Assembly (NCBI GenBank): GCA_030705955.1
Contig: JAUZPL010000006.1
Location: 1-64,000, forward strand
Reading direction: 5' to 3'
Length of the DNA: 64,000 nucleotides
From: Bacillota bacterium
Lineage (GTDB): Bacteria > Bacillota > Bacilli > Bacillales > Cytobacillaceae
Part shown: positions 43,093 to 52,135 of the stretch, piece by piece
How the letters are laid out: the number at the start of each line of letters is the position of its first letter
How positions within the stretch are numbered: position 1 is the stretch's first letter
Translations under genes and position numbers: made by a program
The notes under the pieces: generated by a model
Databases searched by the model: none
Told to the model about the DNA's origin: nothing
The model's input: only the letters and a program-made list of their open reading frames with translations

Positions 43093-43381
43093 TCAATTCA
43101 TCCTTATTCTAAATATTCTAATACTAGCATACCAAACACATGGTAATTAGAACCACAAAATAAATATTGTGTTCACCAATTTGTAATATGATTACTGAAC
43201 ATTGGAAGGAACCACGGACAAGTTAGGCACGATGTGGAAGGGATATATTAATGAATAAAGTATGATTGTTTTTTATAGGAGTGGACACTCTTTTTGTAAT
43301 GATTAGGGTAACAGAAGATAAAAGTTAAAAAATTAGAATAAATGGTAGTTTCCTGTAAAAACTATAGATGGTTTTCAATAT

Positions 43382-43733
43382 TTGGAAATTCTTATTTTGG
43401 AGGTTAAACAACGTAATATGTCTTCTAATAACACAAAAAATGTACGGGATATTGCCGCCTTTATTTCTCCCTATTCAATCAACTATTTGCATATAAAGAA
43501 TCCTTGGGTTTCAGCTTGGTGGTCTGGTGCTTTTCCAGGATTAGGACAGATTATGATGTGCAAATATATTATTGGTTTTATCTTAATTTGTTGGGAAATA
43601 TTTATTAATCAGCACGCACATTTAAACTTAGCCATTTATCTCTCTATGGTGCAAGAATGAGAATGAGGATAAATTTAAAAAAATACTATGGGACAATTAC
43701 GCTTTAGGATTGACCACTTTTAAAAACTAAATC
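43382..43733 (+). pseudogene. Truncated relative of the 55224-56006 membrane protein
   Basis: The readable frame (NYLHIKNPWVSAWWSGAFPGLGQIMMCKYI then ICWEIFINQHAHLNLAIYLSM) matches both halves of the membrane protein at 55224-56006. It stops at 43658-43660, and a WDNYALGLTTFKN piece in another frame corresponds to the WDSYRTTVDLNK segment that ends the homologous unit. It is a deleted, frameshifted copy. The start is uncertain; a TTG near 43382 or an ATG at 43418 could be used. Confidence 0.7.
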
Positions 43734-43753
43734 ATTCATGTAGGTCCAATTGT

Positions 43754-43787
43754 AAAAGACCATCGGGTAATGAACCGATGGTCTTTT
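43754..43787. terminator. Terminator
   Basis: AAAAGACCATCGG pairs with CCGATGGTCTTTT around an 8-nt loop, just downstream of the NlpC/P60 gene on the minus strand. Confidence 0.85.
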
Positions 43788-43795
43788 GAATTTCT

Positions 43796-44251
43796 CTATA
43801 CTCGTTTAGCTCCGACATATCTTGGTTTCCAATAAACATTGCTTGTACTTGTAATCATTACTCCTCTTGATGAAGATGCCATAATCATTTTACCTGAACC
43901 TATATACATTGCAACGTGTGTTGGACTATTTGCTTTAGTTGGTGCAAAAAACATTAAATCTCCTGGTTGCAAGGAGTATACATGATAGCCATTTGTATAA
44001 AACATTTGAGCTGCAGTACGATTTAATGTTCTGCCTGCTCTTGCATACGAATATTTAACGAAGCCAGAACAATCAAAACCATAAGGTGATGTACCACCAT
44101 ATTGGTAAGGAACCCCTAGATTCGCTTTAGCAATTGCAACAGCCGTTGAATGATAATTGTATGTTGCCGCTTCAGCTCTATCACCCATGTTGGCAAACAA
44201 AGAGCTTAAAGAAACAAGGATTGCGATAGCTACGATGATTTTCTTTAGCAT
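43796..44251 (-). CDS. Secreted NlpC/P60-family cell-wall peptidase
   Basis: This 151-residue protein has a signal peptide (about residues 1-28) and a single NlpC/P60 (C40) domain. The catalytic Cys is in GFDCSGFVKYSYA and the His in SPTHVAMYIGSGKMI. It lacks LysM or SH3 wall-binding domains, so it is a minimal endopeptidase likely cutting gamma-D-Glu-DAP or similar stem-peptide links. The start follows GGAGGAAAC. It is divergent from the peroxiredoxin gene. Confidence 0.9.
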   Translation of the reverse strand: MLKKIIVAIAILVSLSSLFANMGDRAEAATYNYHSTAVAIAKANLGVPYQYGGTSPYGFDCSGFVKYSYARAGRTLNRTAAQMFYTNGYHVYSLQPGDLMFFAPTKANSPTHVAMYIGSGKMIMASSSRGVMITSTSNVYWKPRYVGAKRV

Positions 44252-44345
44252 GATTGTTTCCTCCTAATTGTGTGATTTGATAACTCTACTTTACTAGAAA
44301 GGGATAACAGGGACATATCAGGAAAATTAAAGTTCTGTTACAAAG

Positions 44346-44359
44346 TTATTTTAAAATAA
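44346..44359. promoter_or_regulatory. 14-bp palindrome between the peptidase and peroxiredoxin genes
   Basis: TTATTTTAAAATAA is a perfect palindrome, 170 bp before the peroxiredoxin start and 95 bp before the NlpC start. It shares the TTAT...ATAA ends of PerR boxes (TTATAATnATTATAA) but lacks the odd-length centre. It may be chance in AT-rich DNA. Confidence 0.3.
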
Positions 44360-44528
44360 TTTTAGTATATAAGGCTTTATAACAAACCAAATTTTAATAA
44401 GGTATATAGAAATGAGATATATTTTCGTGTTTTTAAGGAAATTTGGGGCCAATGAGGGAAATATCCATACAATAAATATTGGAAAGAATATAAAAAGCCA
44501 GCGCATTACATTAAATGGAGGTGGGGAA

Positions 44529-45146
44529 ATGGAAAATAAAATGTTTGATGCTGTTTCAAAAGATTGTGAGCTTCCCTTTTGCGCTCAGACAACTGATATA
44601 GCACCTCAGTTTGTCACAGAAGCTTATGATAATGCAGAAAAAAAGATGAAAGAGATTCGGTTGGAAAGCTATTTAGGAAAGTGGGTTATTTTATTTTTTT
44701 ATGCGAGTGATTTTACTTTTGTTTGACCAACAGAATTGGCAGCGGTCGCTGCTATTCATGATCAATTAAAGTATTTAAATACTGAAATACTTGCTATTAG
44801 TACAGATAGTGTGTATGCACATAAGGTTTTTACTGAGGTTTCGCCCTCAGGAGCAAAGGTTACATTTCCGCTCTTAAGTGACAGAACACAAAAGATTAGT
44901 AAGGCTTACAGAGTATTAAATGAAGAGACCGGAGCTACATTGAGAGCAACCATCATAATAGATCCAGAAGGAATGATTGTTTCCAAATTCGTAAACCCTT
45001 TAGAGGTAGGTAGGAATGTTTATGAAATCTTAAGGGTCATTCAAGGAATTCAATATGGTAGAAAGACTGGGGAAGGGGTTCCTGCTAATTGGGTTCCAGG
45101 GAAACAGGGGATTATTAGAGATATAAAATACATTGGTAAAATCTAA
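44529..45146 (+). CDS. Peroxiredoxin selenoprotein (Sec at the peroxidatic position)
   Basis: From ATG 44529 (GGAGG, 7-nt spacing) one frame runs 205 codons to TAA, with a single TGA at codon 66 (44724-44726). The site reads ASDFTFV-Sec-PTELAAV, so TGA is exactly where AhpC/Prx enzymes have the peroxidatic cysteine. The conserved catalytic Thr and the Arg in LRATIII are present. The usual resolving Cys near the C-terminus (GEVCPAxW) is lost (GEGVPANW), leaving N-terminal Cys13 and Cys18 as possible partners. The TGA is followed by a 7-bp hairpin with a GGTC loop. The gene would be dead without selenocysteine insertion. Confidence 0.92.
44737..44754 (+). promoter_or_regulatory. Candidate SECIS element of the peroxiredoxin gene
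   Basis: TGGCAGC pairs with GCTGCTA (one G-T wobble) around the loop GGTC (44744-44747). The loop starts 17 nt after TGA. Spacing and loop closely match the E. coli fdhF element, where GGUCU follows UGA by 18 nt. Confidence 0.82.
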
Positions 45147-45172
45147 ATATTTTCTGTATAAAAAATTAAATG

Positions 45173-45201
45173 AAAAGAGTGGCCATTTTGGCCACTCCTT
45201 T
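45173..45201. terminator. Bidirectional terminator
   Basis: GAGTGGCC and GGCCACTC form a perfect stem around a short loop with A-rich and T-rich flanks, between the convergent peroxiredoxin and permease genes. Confidence 0.8.
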
Positions 45202-46627
45202 ACATAGTCGATTGCTCAGCTTCTTCTTTTGCAACCGATGGTTTTAAAAGCATTAGTAGCGGATAAAGAATAATTCCTAACACATACAATGCGATACCTA
45301 ATAGGAATGTTTTCATATTAGAGGTTCCCGCAATGATTACGTAAATGGAGTACACAGTTGCAAGAATGGATATAACACCATCAGAAAAACGTCCCTTTGT
45401 ATTTTTATAGGTTTCACCTGAAAATACAAGTTTTACCTGATAAATAGCCGTTGCTGCATATGGAACAAGATAGGCAAGAGTTGCAACCTGAACGACAAAA
45501 TTAAATGCATTGCTTAATGAATCTGAAATTGTTAAGAAAAGGAAAATCTGAGAAAACGCATTTGTAAGTACCAGAGATGCTACTGGGACCCCATTTTTAT
45601 TTTCTTTCCTAAAAATAGGTGGGAAAAGCCCTTGCTTTGCAGCTTGGTATGGTGCTTCTGCACTTAAGAAAATCCAACCGAGAGTTGTACCAGTTAATGA
45701 GATAATATCAAAAACAGCCATCACGTAACTTACATTGTGTCCAACTACCTTTTGTAATGCATCGACAAGTGGCTTGTTGGCGTGAATTAATTCCGTTTGT
45801 GTTAAGCTTCCCATTACTAATAATGTAATTCCAACATAAATGACTAGTGAAATAGCAAGACCGAGTACGGTTGCTTTTTTAATATCTGAAGACTTTTTCG
45901 CGCGTTTTGAGAACATAACAGCTGATTCAATACCTACAAACGCCCAAAGTGTTGTAACAGCAGCATTGTTAACTTGTCCAAGAAGGCCTAAGTGTACACC
46001 ACTATCACTAACACGTGTTTGAACAAGTGGGAAAAGATTTGTTTTTTCAAATGCAAAAAGAGTAAAACAAATAAAAATTAAAAATCCAATAACCTTTGTA
46101 GCGGTTGCTACGAAATTAATTTGTCCAGTTCTTTCTATACCTCTTAGAATAATGGCATTCATTACCCAAAGGACAATCGTACAAACGATGAAGGTAATAA
46201 ACCCTCCGACTGTGACTGAAATGGACCCCATTGTAACAAGTTTGGCACTGTTAGTCATGATTGGGAAAAATGTTGAAAGATACCCAACAAAGGTTGTTAA
46301 GACGGCAACGTTACCTGATACGTTTGCAATCCAATACCCCCAAGAGATAACATATCCGGATAGAATTCCAGTTTGTGATCCTTTAGGAAAAATGGCTTGG
46401 GCGTACATTTGAACCCCACCATTTAGATCTGGCTTTCGCTGCGATAAATTACCAAACACCAATGAAAGCATTAAGACTCCAATACCTGTTAGAAGCCAAG
46501 CAAGAAAAACCCCACCTGGACTTGCTGCTTTTGCGAGAGATTGTGGCAGCATAAAAATCCCTGATCCAACCATGTTTCCAACAACAAGCGCAGTGAGAAG
46601 CCATAGTCCTAATTTATTACTTTTCAT
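45200..46627 (-). CDS. APC-family basic amino acid/polyamine antiporter (YvsH/ArcD-like)
   Basis: This 475-residue permease has 12-13 helices and the APC motif VVGNMVGSGIFMLPQSLA near the N-terminus. The GGVQMYAQ, WAFVGIESAVMFSKRAK and SAEAPYQAAKQGLFP segments are typical of arginine/ornithine or lysine antiporters. No decarboxylase or deiminase gene adjoins it, so the substrate stays open. The start follows AGGGGG. Confidence 0.85.
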   Translation of the reverse strand: MKSNKLGLWLLTALVVGNMVGSGIFMLPQSLAKAASPGGVFLAWLLTGIGVLMLSLVFGNLSQRKPDLNGGVQMYAQAIFPKGSQTGILSGYVISWGYWIANVSGNVAVLTTFVGYLSTFFPIMTNSAKLVTMGSISVTVGGFITFIVCTIVLWVMNAIILRGIERTGQINFVATATKVIGFLIFICFTLFAFEKTNLFPLVQTRVSDSGVHLGLLGQVNNAAVTTLWAFVGIESAVMFSKRAKKSSDIKKATVLGLAISLVIYVGITLLVMGSLTQTELIHANKPLVDALQKVVGHNVSYVMAVFDIISLTGTTLGWIFLSAEAPYQAAKQGLFPPIFRKENKNGVPVASLVLTNAFSQIFLFLTISDSLSNAFNFVVQVATLAYLVPYAATAIYQVKLVFSGETYKNTKGRFSDGVISILATVYSIYVIIAGTSNMKTFLLGIALYVLGIILYPLLMLLKPSVAKEEAEQSTM

Positions 46628-46813
46628 ATATAAACCCCCTGATTATTTATCCAATATCGCGTATGTTCATTCAGCAACAGACACTATTGTACTCTAATAT
46701 ACTAAAGGATTCAATGGTTTTTTTTTACTGGATGGATTTACATCGTTTGGGGTTTAAAGCAAAAAGGCCACATTCAGGGCAGATATTTTAAATTTTAGAG
46801 GGGAACATTCAAA

Positions 46814-46847
46814 TAAAACAGTGGATTTCTAGAAATCCACTGTTTTA
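46814..46847. terminator. Terminator
   Basis: TAAAACAGTGGATTTCT and AGAAATCCACTGTTTTA are perfect complements with no loop spacer beyond the centre, just beyond the aminopeptidase gene on the minus strand. Confidence 0.8.
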
Positions 46848-46864
46848 CTCCAATAGAGGTAAAA

Positions 46865-48112
46865 TTAAATTTTCATAAATGCTTCTATTTCTTCAACAGA
46901 ACGGAATATTTCTTTTGAAAGGACCTCATGGCCTTCCTCAGTTACTAACACATCATCCTCAATCCTTATTCCGATTCTTTCTTCTTCAATATACAACCCT
47001 GGTTCGACTGTCAAAACCATTCCAGGCTGAAGAATTAAGTCCTTATATTTACCTACATCATGGGTATCCAAACCTAACATGTGGCTTACCCCATGATAAT
47101 AATAATTTCCAATTTCACTTTCTTCCTTAATTAGGCCGACTTTTATACACTCTTCTGCTAAAATTTTCTTTGTATGTGCATTTAGTGCAGCAAATGGAAC
47201 ACCAGGTTTAATCAATTGTGTGGTCTCCCTTAAAGCTTTTAAAACGATGTTATAGTAAGTTTTTTGTTTTTCAGTAAACGTTCCATTTACGGGGAATGTA
47301 AAACTTATATCAGCATTGTAATAGTGATATTGTGCACCTAAATCAAGCAGTACCAGGCTGTTGTCTTCTACAGTTGCATTATTTTTATCATAGTGAAGAA
47401 CGGTACCATTTTTACCGCTAGCACAGATTGTAGGAAATGCGTAATGTTTTACACCTGCTGTCTTAAGGGTGAAATCAAAATAGGCCTCAAGCTGATACTC
47501 CTTCATTCCAGGCTTGGCATGCTTCATCAAGTTTTTGATACCATCATAGGTAATGGCAATTGCATTTTTGATTTCTTTTATTTCTTCGGAGGTTTTATAA
47601 ACTCGTAATTCACAAATTTCTGGATAAATATTTTTAATCTGAAGGAAAGGGTAATTAGCCTGAATTTTGCTAGTAAATTCTTGTGGTTTTGAGATTGAAA
47701 GATCCAGCTCTCTTTTTTCAAGATCTAAATATATATTGGTTGATTGTGGATTAGTAAATAGAATTCTGGAAATGATAGATTCAAATTGATCAACAAATAG
47801 AATATTATTTATTCCAGAAATGTCTTCAGCTTCTTCCTCTGAAACTGTTCTTCCTACCCATTTCTCTAAAAAAGGATCAAATTTCTCAATAAAAAGATAC
47901 TCTTCTGCTTGATTATTTGTTTTATGTACTAAAAAGATAATAGTAGGTTCATCAAGTCCTGTTAAGTAATAAAAGTTTCGATTAGGTACAAACTGATAAA
48001 ATTCATCCGCACTTTTTATAGGTGCTTTTCCGGCAAAAAGTACAAGGAGCGATGAATCCTCCATTTTTTCATATAGACGATTACGATTTTTGATATAAAA
48101 ATCCTTTTGCAT
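46865..48112 (-). CDS. Xaa-Pro aminopeptidase (M24B)
   Basis: This protein of about 415 residues has an N-terminal creatinase-like domain (about 1-165) and a pita-bread catalytic domain. Metal ligands are visible: LLDLGAQYHYYNADIS (two Asp), GVSHMLGLDTHDVG (His), TVEPGLYIE (Glu) and RIEDDVLV (Glu). It removes N-terminal residues preceding proline. ATG 48112 follows AAGGGG with 7-nt spacing. An upstream in-frame ATG at 48154 has no good site. Confidence 0.92.
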   Translation of the reverse strand: MQKDFYIKNRNRLYEKMEDSSLLVLFAGKAPIKSADEFYQFVPNRNFYYLTGLDEPTIIFLVHKTNNQAEEYLFIEKFDPFLEKWVGRTVSEEEAEDISGINNILFVDQFESIISRILFTNPQSTNIYLDLEKRELDLSISKPQEFTSKIQANYPFLQIKNIYPEICELRVYKTSEEIKEIKNAIAITYDGIKNLMKHAKPGMKEYQLEAYFDFTLKTAGVKHYAFPTICASGKNGTVLHYDKNNATVEDNSLVLLDLGAQYHYYNADISFTFPVNGTFTEKQKTYYNIVLKALRETTQLIKPGVPFAALNAHTKKILAEECIKVGLIKEESEIGNYYYHGVSHMLGLDTHDVGKYKDLILQPGMVLTVEPGLYIEEERIGIRIEDDVLVTEEGHEVLSKEIFRSVEEIEAFMKI

Positions 48113-48274
48113 TTTATTACCCCTTTTCATCCATGATTTACCTATATTATACAATAAAAAAATCTTCAGAGCCTTTTAGAACACTAATTTTGATCAGAAA
48201 GTTCAATGAGATGGGCGGTATAAAATGTTGTAGATAAGAAAAAATAAACAAAAATAGTGTAAGGGGTTTTTTCT

Positions 48275-49309
48275 TTGTCAGAATTAAAACCGATAAATAT
48301 AAACTCTGAAAAGTCTCAGCCAGCTGAACATCTAACAGCTGCTGAAATGGGAAAGCTTTGGGCTACCTATACAGGAAACAGTATGTCCATTTGTATATTA
48401 AGTTACTTTCTTCAACATGTAGAGGACGAGGAAATTAAGCAATTATTAGAAAATGCATTATGCTTAAGTACTGAATTTATGAATATGGCGAAGGAAATAT
48501 TTGAAAAGGAAGGATTTCCTATTCCGATTGGTTTTACAAAAGATGATGTAAATCTAAGTGCACCAAGACTATTTGAGGATGAATTCTATGTTCATTATCT
48601 AAAATATGTAGCTAAGGCCGGTATGAGTATCTATAATGTTGCAATACCGTTAGTATTTAGAGAGGATGTACGAGATTATTTTCACCATTGTATGAAATCT
48701 ACCTTAGTATTAATGGAACAAACTAAAGGGATACTAATGAAAAAAGGGTTTATTATTAAACCTCCAACAATTCCAGTACCAGAAAAGGTTCAATTTGTAA
48801 AAAGTGCTTTTCTTAATGGCTACTTTGGAAATGTTAGACCTCTGCATTCATTGGAGATCACACATCTTTATGATAATATCGAAAATAATGCCACGGGCCA
48901 TGCATTATTAACAGGATTTAGCCAGGTAGTAAAAATGAAGGAAATTCGAGATTTGTTTTTTAAAGGTAAAGAAATTACCAAACAAGCAGTTGAACGTTAT
49001 GTGAATAAACTAAATGAGTTGAATTTACCTTCCCCATCATTTCTTGATCAATTAGTAACAAAATCAACCTTTTCTCCCTTTTCAGATAAAATCATGTTAT
49101 TTCATAAGGTGGACATGTTTTCATTGAAAATTCGAGCATTTGGTAATTCAATGGCTGTAAATGGGAGGCATGATATTGCTTTTATGTATACGAGGGCATT
49201 AATGAATGTTTCATTATTCGTCGAAGACGGTGCAAAAATTATGATTGAGAATGGTTGGATGGAACAGCCACCAGAAGCTCTTGATAGGGATAGCTTGGCA
49301 ATAAGTTAG
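48275..49309 (+). CDS. DUF3231-family protein, copy 1
   Basis: This 344-residue helical protein has two tandem homologous halves (about 20-165 and 190-340), as in DUF3231 proteins of bacilli. Each half keeps a helix with 'ALxxS/TxF' and charged pairs that recall ferritin-like bundles, but no clear metal site is seen. Function is unknown; expression in spores is plausible from its distribution. It starts at TTG behind AAGGGG. A close paralog lies at 61899-62936. Confidence 0.8.
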   Translation: MSELKPININSEKSQPAEHLTAAEMGKLWATYTGNSMSICILSYFLQHVEDEEIKQLLENALCLSTEFMNMAKEIFEKEGFPIPIGFTKDDVNLSAPRLFEDEFYVHYLKYVAKAGMSIYNVAIPLVFREDVRDYFHHCMKSTLVLMEQTKGILMKKGFIIKPPTIPVPEKVQFVKSAFLNGYFGNVRPLHSLEITHLYDNIENNATGHALLTGFSQVVKMKEIRDLFFKGKEITKQAVERYVNKLNELNLPSPSFLDQLVTKSTFSPFSDKIMLFHKVDMFSLKIRAFGNSMAVNGRHDIAFMYTRALMNVSLFVEDGAKIMIENGWMEQPPEALDRDSLAIS

Positions 49310-49384
49310 ACATGGGGGATGCATGAAAATTAAAAAGGTATCTAGCATCAATGCAATTTACATAGTAAACAAATGAACAATTGA

Positions 49385-49421
49385 AAAAGGAAGTACACAT
49401 TAAAATGTACTTCCTTTTTTT
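49385..49421. terminator. Bidirectional terminator
   Basis: AAAAAGGAAGTACA and TGTACTTCCTTTTT form a perfect stem between DUF3231 copy 1 and the convergent lipoprotein gene. Confidence 0.85.
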
Positions 49422-49442
49422 ATTTTAGCTTTTTCAACTATT

Positions 49443-50303
49443 TTATTGCACTACGTTAATATTCCCCATCATAAATCCAGGATGGCTCATGGAATATCCG
49501 TCACAGGCAACCATACAATTCCACATATATTTACCAGCTTTTGCAGGAGTAAATTGTACAGTAGATATGCTTGGTGTACCTGTTGATTTGCTGCCGACAA
49601 CATTAAGATTTAAATTTAAATCCTTGTTTGTAACTGTATGATTACTATCATCAAAGTTATAGACGGTTAATTGTACTGGTTGTCCAGCTTTTACTGTAAT
49701 ATCACCAGGTGTGGCTGTATCATAAAGTTTTCCATCCGTACCTAAATGATATCCTGCATTCATAACCATTGAAACATATTGAACTTTGTTCGTTGAAGGT
49801 AAAACAGTGATGGTTCCCTGCATATAGCCTTTTTGTGCCATTGACCAATCATCACACTTGTCAGCACACAACCAATTAAATGTACCTGTTTTAGTTGGTG
49901 TGAAAGTATATGTTGTTTCTGCTGCAGTACCTTTCTTCGTTGTTCCATTAATTTTCACGTTTAATCCTAAATCTGCAGAAGTATACGTATGTGTTGCATC
50001 ATCGTAGTTTAGGAAATGAAGTGTAACAGGTTGTCCTTTGGTAATTTTTATATCTCCACCTAAAAAGACATCATGCATTTTTTTATCAGGTCCCATTTTC
50101 CCGCCTGGTTCAACAACAATATATTGATTTGCAGATGTTTGTACTTGGGTATTCGTTGTTCCATTAGTAGCAACTTTTACTGTTTTTGCAGGTTTTGGAG
50201 ATGTTGCTTTTGCAGTATTGCTAGCACCACATCCTGCAAGGGCAAAAGATAAAGCAGAAACTAGTGCTAAAGCAGTCATACTTTGTTTGATAGACTTTTC
50301 CAT
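49443..50303 (-). CDS. Lipoprotein with two cupredoxin-like domains
   Basis: This 286-residue protein has a lipobox LSFALAGC (lipid-modified Cys25) and a Thr/Lys-rich linker to about 55. Two homologous cupredoxin-like domains follow (about 58-170 and 175-286). Each ends with a CxxxC cluster: NWLCADKCDDWSMAQKGYM and NCMVACDGYSMSHPGFM. The second has Cys-x3-Cys-x6-His-x3-Met, close to a CuA ligand set. The first lacks the His at that place but has upstream His (DDATHTY). It may be an extracellular copper or electron-transfer protein. This is a domain-level inference. Confidence 0.78.
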   Translation of the reverse strand: MEKSIKQSMTALALVSALSFALAGCGASNTAKATSPKPAKTVKVATNGTTNTQVQTSANQYIVVEPGGKMGPDKKMHDVFLGGDIKITKGQPVTLHFLNYDDATHTYTSADLGLNVKINGTTKKGTAAETTYTFTPTKTGTFNWLCADKCDDWSMAQKGYMQGTITVLPSTNKVQYVSMVMNAGYHLGTDGKLYDTATPGDITVKAGQPVQLTVYNFDDSNHTVTNKDLNLNLNVVGSKSTGTPSISTVQFTPAKAGKYMWNCMVACDGYSMSHPGFMMGNINVVQ

Positions 50304-50437
50304 GTTGTTCCTCCAAAAATTTATTTAGAAATGTAGTAAGACTATAGTGTAATATCCTTTTATTAAAATTTCATTAAAATCCCCTGAGGAATTTTTCCCA
50401 ATTAACATTTTTGGCGATTGTAACAAAATTTTTAAAC

Positions 50438-50464
50438 GTAAAAAAAAACTGCCAATTGGCAGCA
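50438..50464 (-). terminator. Terminator
   Basis: CTGCCAATTGGCAG is a perfect palindromic stem followed on the minus strand by nine Ts, right after the stop of the 475-residue protein. Confidence 0.8.
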
Positions 50465-51892
50465 TTAAAATTTTGTATAATCCGTCAGATCTTTATCAAA
50501 CCATTTTATACTAATACTTTGGCGCCCTGTTGAATCAGAGGGATTATACGAAATATAACTCAAATCAATAGGTTTTCCATTTACCAGTACCTGGGTTTGT
50601 TGTGGGCTATCGACATAAAAGGTTACACCTCTCAAATCGTTTATGGTTGGAATAAATTTACCTAACAAAGGATCATTTACCGATAAAATATTGATTACCA
50701 TTTTATTATTATTTACTGTTGCCTTATAATTCAAATACTGTTGCACTAAATTGTAATTTAGTAGTCGCGAGGTTCTGGCAACAAGTATATTGTGATTTAA
50801 ATATTGCTCATCTAAATACCTTAAAGCATTTATTGCATTTTGATTAAAGATAATCTTATTGTGACGTATGCCAAGATGCTGTGCCACAATCGTGTATTGA
50901 TGATGATTGATTAAGGATTGTAAATTCTGTTTAGACAATTCTGTATCAATAAATTCGGGGTCCCAAATTAATTTTCCGTTTACACTATCACTGTATCGAT
51001 AAAACTCCCATAATTTATTGCCATCCTTTAGCCTTCTAGGAAAAATCATGCTATTATATCCAAACTTACTTGATGTTGGACCCCATCCGAATTTTATGCC
51101 ATAGGGAATTAATAGATTTGTATGGTAATACGGAGATTTAGGATTATCACCCTTCTGGAATCGGTAAACATTGCTTGAAACAAAGTTTTGAACATTTGAA
51201 GGGCTGCCATGGTCCAGCCATACTTTTATATAAATATTTTGTTTTTTTAATTCGTTAATGGCTAGTGCAGCATACTTTTTGTTAAATGTTACTATGTTTT
51301 TTTCTTGCATTGTGAAATCCCCGTAAGTATGTATGCAATCTATCCAACCGTTTCTAATAAATTTAATGATTTCTTTGTTATTGTGTAGTTGATTGGTATT
51401 TAATCCAACCCAATAGGACATTTCATCTTTAACTTTTGCATTTTTAAAGTCAAAGTCACCTTTATCATCATCTCCAACATACATCCAAAACGTATCTCCA
51501 ACATCCAGGCCTAATCCAGTTCCATATTCTGTTTTGGCATTTGAATTTAAAAATCGGTGATAATCAAGAAATTCAGTTAATGTTGTACCGTCAATATCCG
51601 AGCACAGGGCTAACATGGATTTGTATGGAAATGGAAATTTTCTTAATTCAACATTATGGTTTAGCAATTTCTTTACTATTTTCACAACTTTATTATCATT
51701 AGAAAGTGCGTTGGTTAAATGATAATTTGGTTTTTCTTTAAATGTACTTCCTTCTTTCATCACTTTAGAATTAATACCTTTTTTCGTACTAGTTGTATCA
51801 TTATGGTTTTCAAATAATGAAGTGTAACTAAAAGCCAGTAAAATCCCTAATAACAAAATTGCAAAAAAAAGATACCTCTTGTACTTTCTCAT
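50465..51892 (-). CDS. Membrane-anchored protein with polysaccharide-deacetylase-like features, function unknown
   Basis: This 475-residue protein has an N-terminal membrane anchor or signal (residues 5-25). The body contains LALCSDIDGTT, IDCIHTYGDF and IKVWLDHGSPSNVQNF, spaced somewhat like the Asp/His motifs of a NodB-type (carbohydrate esterase 4) barrel. The match is too loose to assert. A C-terminal beta-rich part (about 390-475) could bind a ligand. No carbohydrate genes are adjacent. The start follows AAAAGAGGAA. Confidence 0.6.
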   Translation of the reverse strand: MRKYKRYLFFAILLLGILLAFSYTSLFENHNDTTSTKKGINSKVMKEGSTFKEKPNYHLTNALSNDNKVVKIVKKLLNHNVELRKFPFPYKSMLALCSDIDGTTLTEFLDYHRFLNSNAKTEYGTGLGLDVGDTFWMYVGDDDKGDFDFKNAKVKDEMSYWVGLNTNQLHNNKEIIKFIRNGWIDCIHTYGDFTMQEKNIVTFNKKYAALAINELKKQNIYIKVWLDHGSPSNVQNFVSSNVYRFQKGDNPKSPYYHTNLLIPYGIKFGWGPTSSKFGYNSMIFPRRLKDGNKLWEFYRYSDSVNGKLIWDPEFIDTELSKQNLQSLINHHQYTIVAQHLGIRHNKIIFNQNAINALRYLDEQYLNHNILVARTSRLLNYNLVQQYLNYKATVNNNKMVINILSVNDPLLGKFIPTINDLRGVTFYVDSPQQTQVLVNGKPIDLSYISYNPSDSTGRQSISIKWFDKDLTDYTKF

Positions 51893-52083
51893 TCAACATT
51901 CCTCTTTTCAAATACAACATTCTAGACTTATACTTTGTTTATTTCATTAAATCTATAATAAAATTTCGAAATGAATCATTCATGAAAATAGAATTATTTT
52001 CTAATTAAGATTTAATAGAAGGAGCTCTTTTTTTCTATTTTGCTATTAGATTCTTTGCTTTTTGCAGATCCTCCATTTTCATT

Positions 52084-52121
52084 AAAAGGATTATTCTCTA
52101 CTAATGAGAATAACCCTTTTT
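52084..52121. terminator. Terminator after lgt-like gene
   Basis: AAAAGGATTATTCTC pairs with GAGAATAACCCTTTTT (one mismatch) around a short loop, just beyond the Lgt-like gene on the minus strand. Confidence 0.75.
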
Positions 52122-52135
52122 GTTATATTGCCTTA

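Noticed and set aside
33486-45146. Genome-wide reassignment of TGA to tryptophan as the explanation for the in-frame TGAs
   Set aside because: TGA is used as a normal stop in this window (for example 5728-5730, 5973-5975 and 7056-7058), and two of the four in-frame TGAs fall exactly at catalytic Cys positions.
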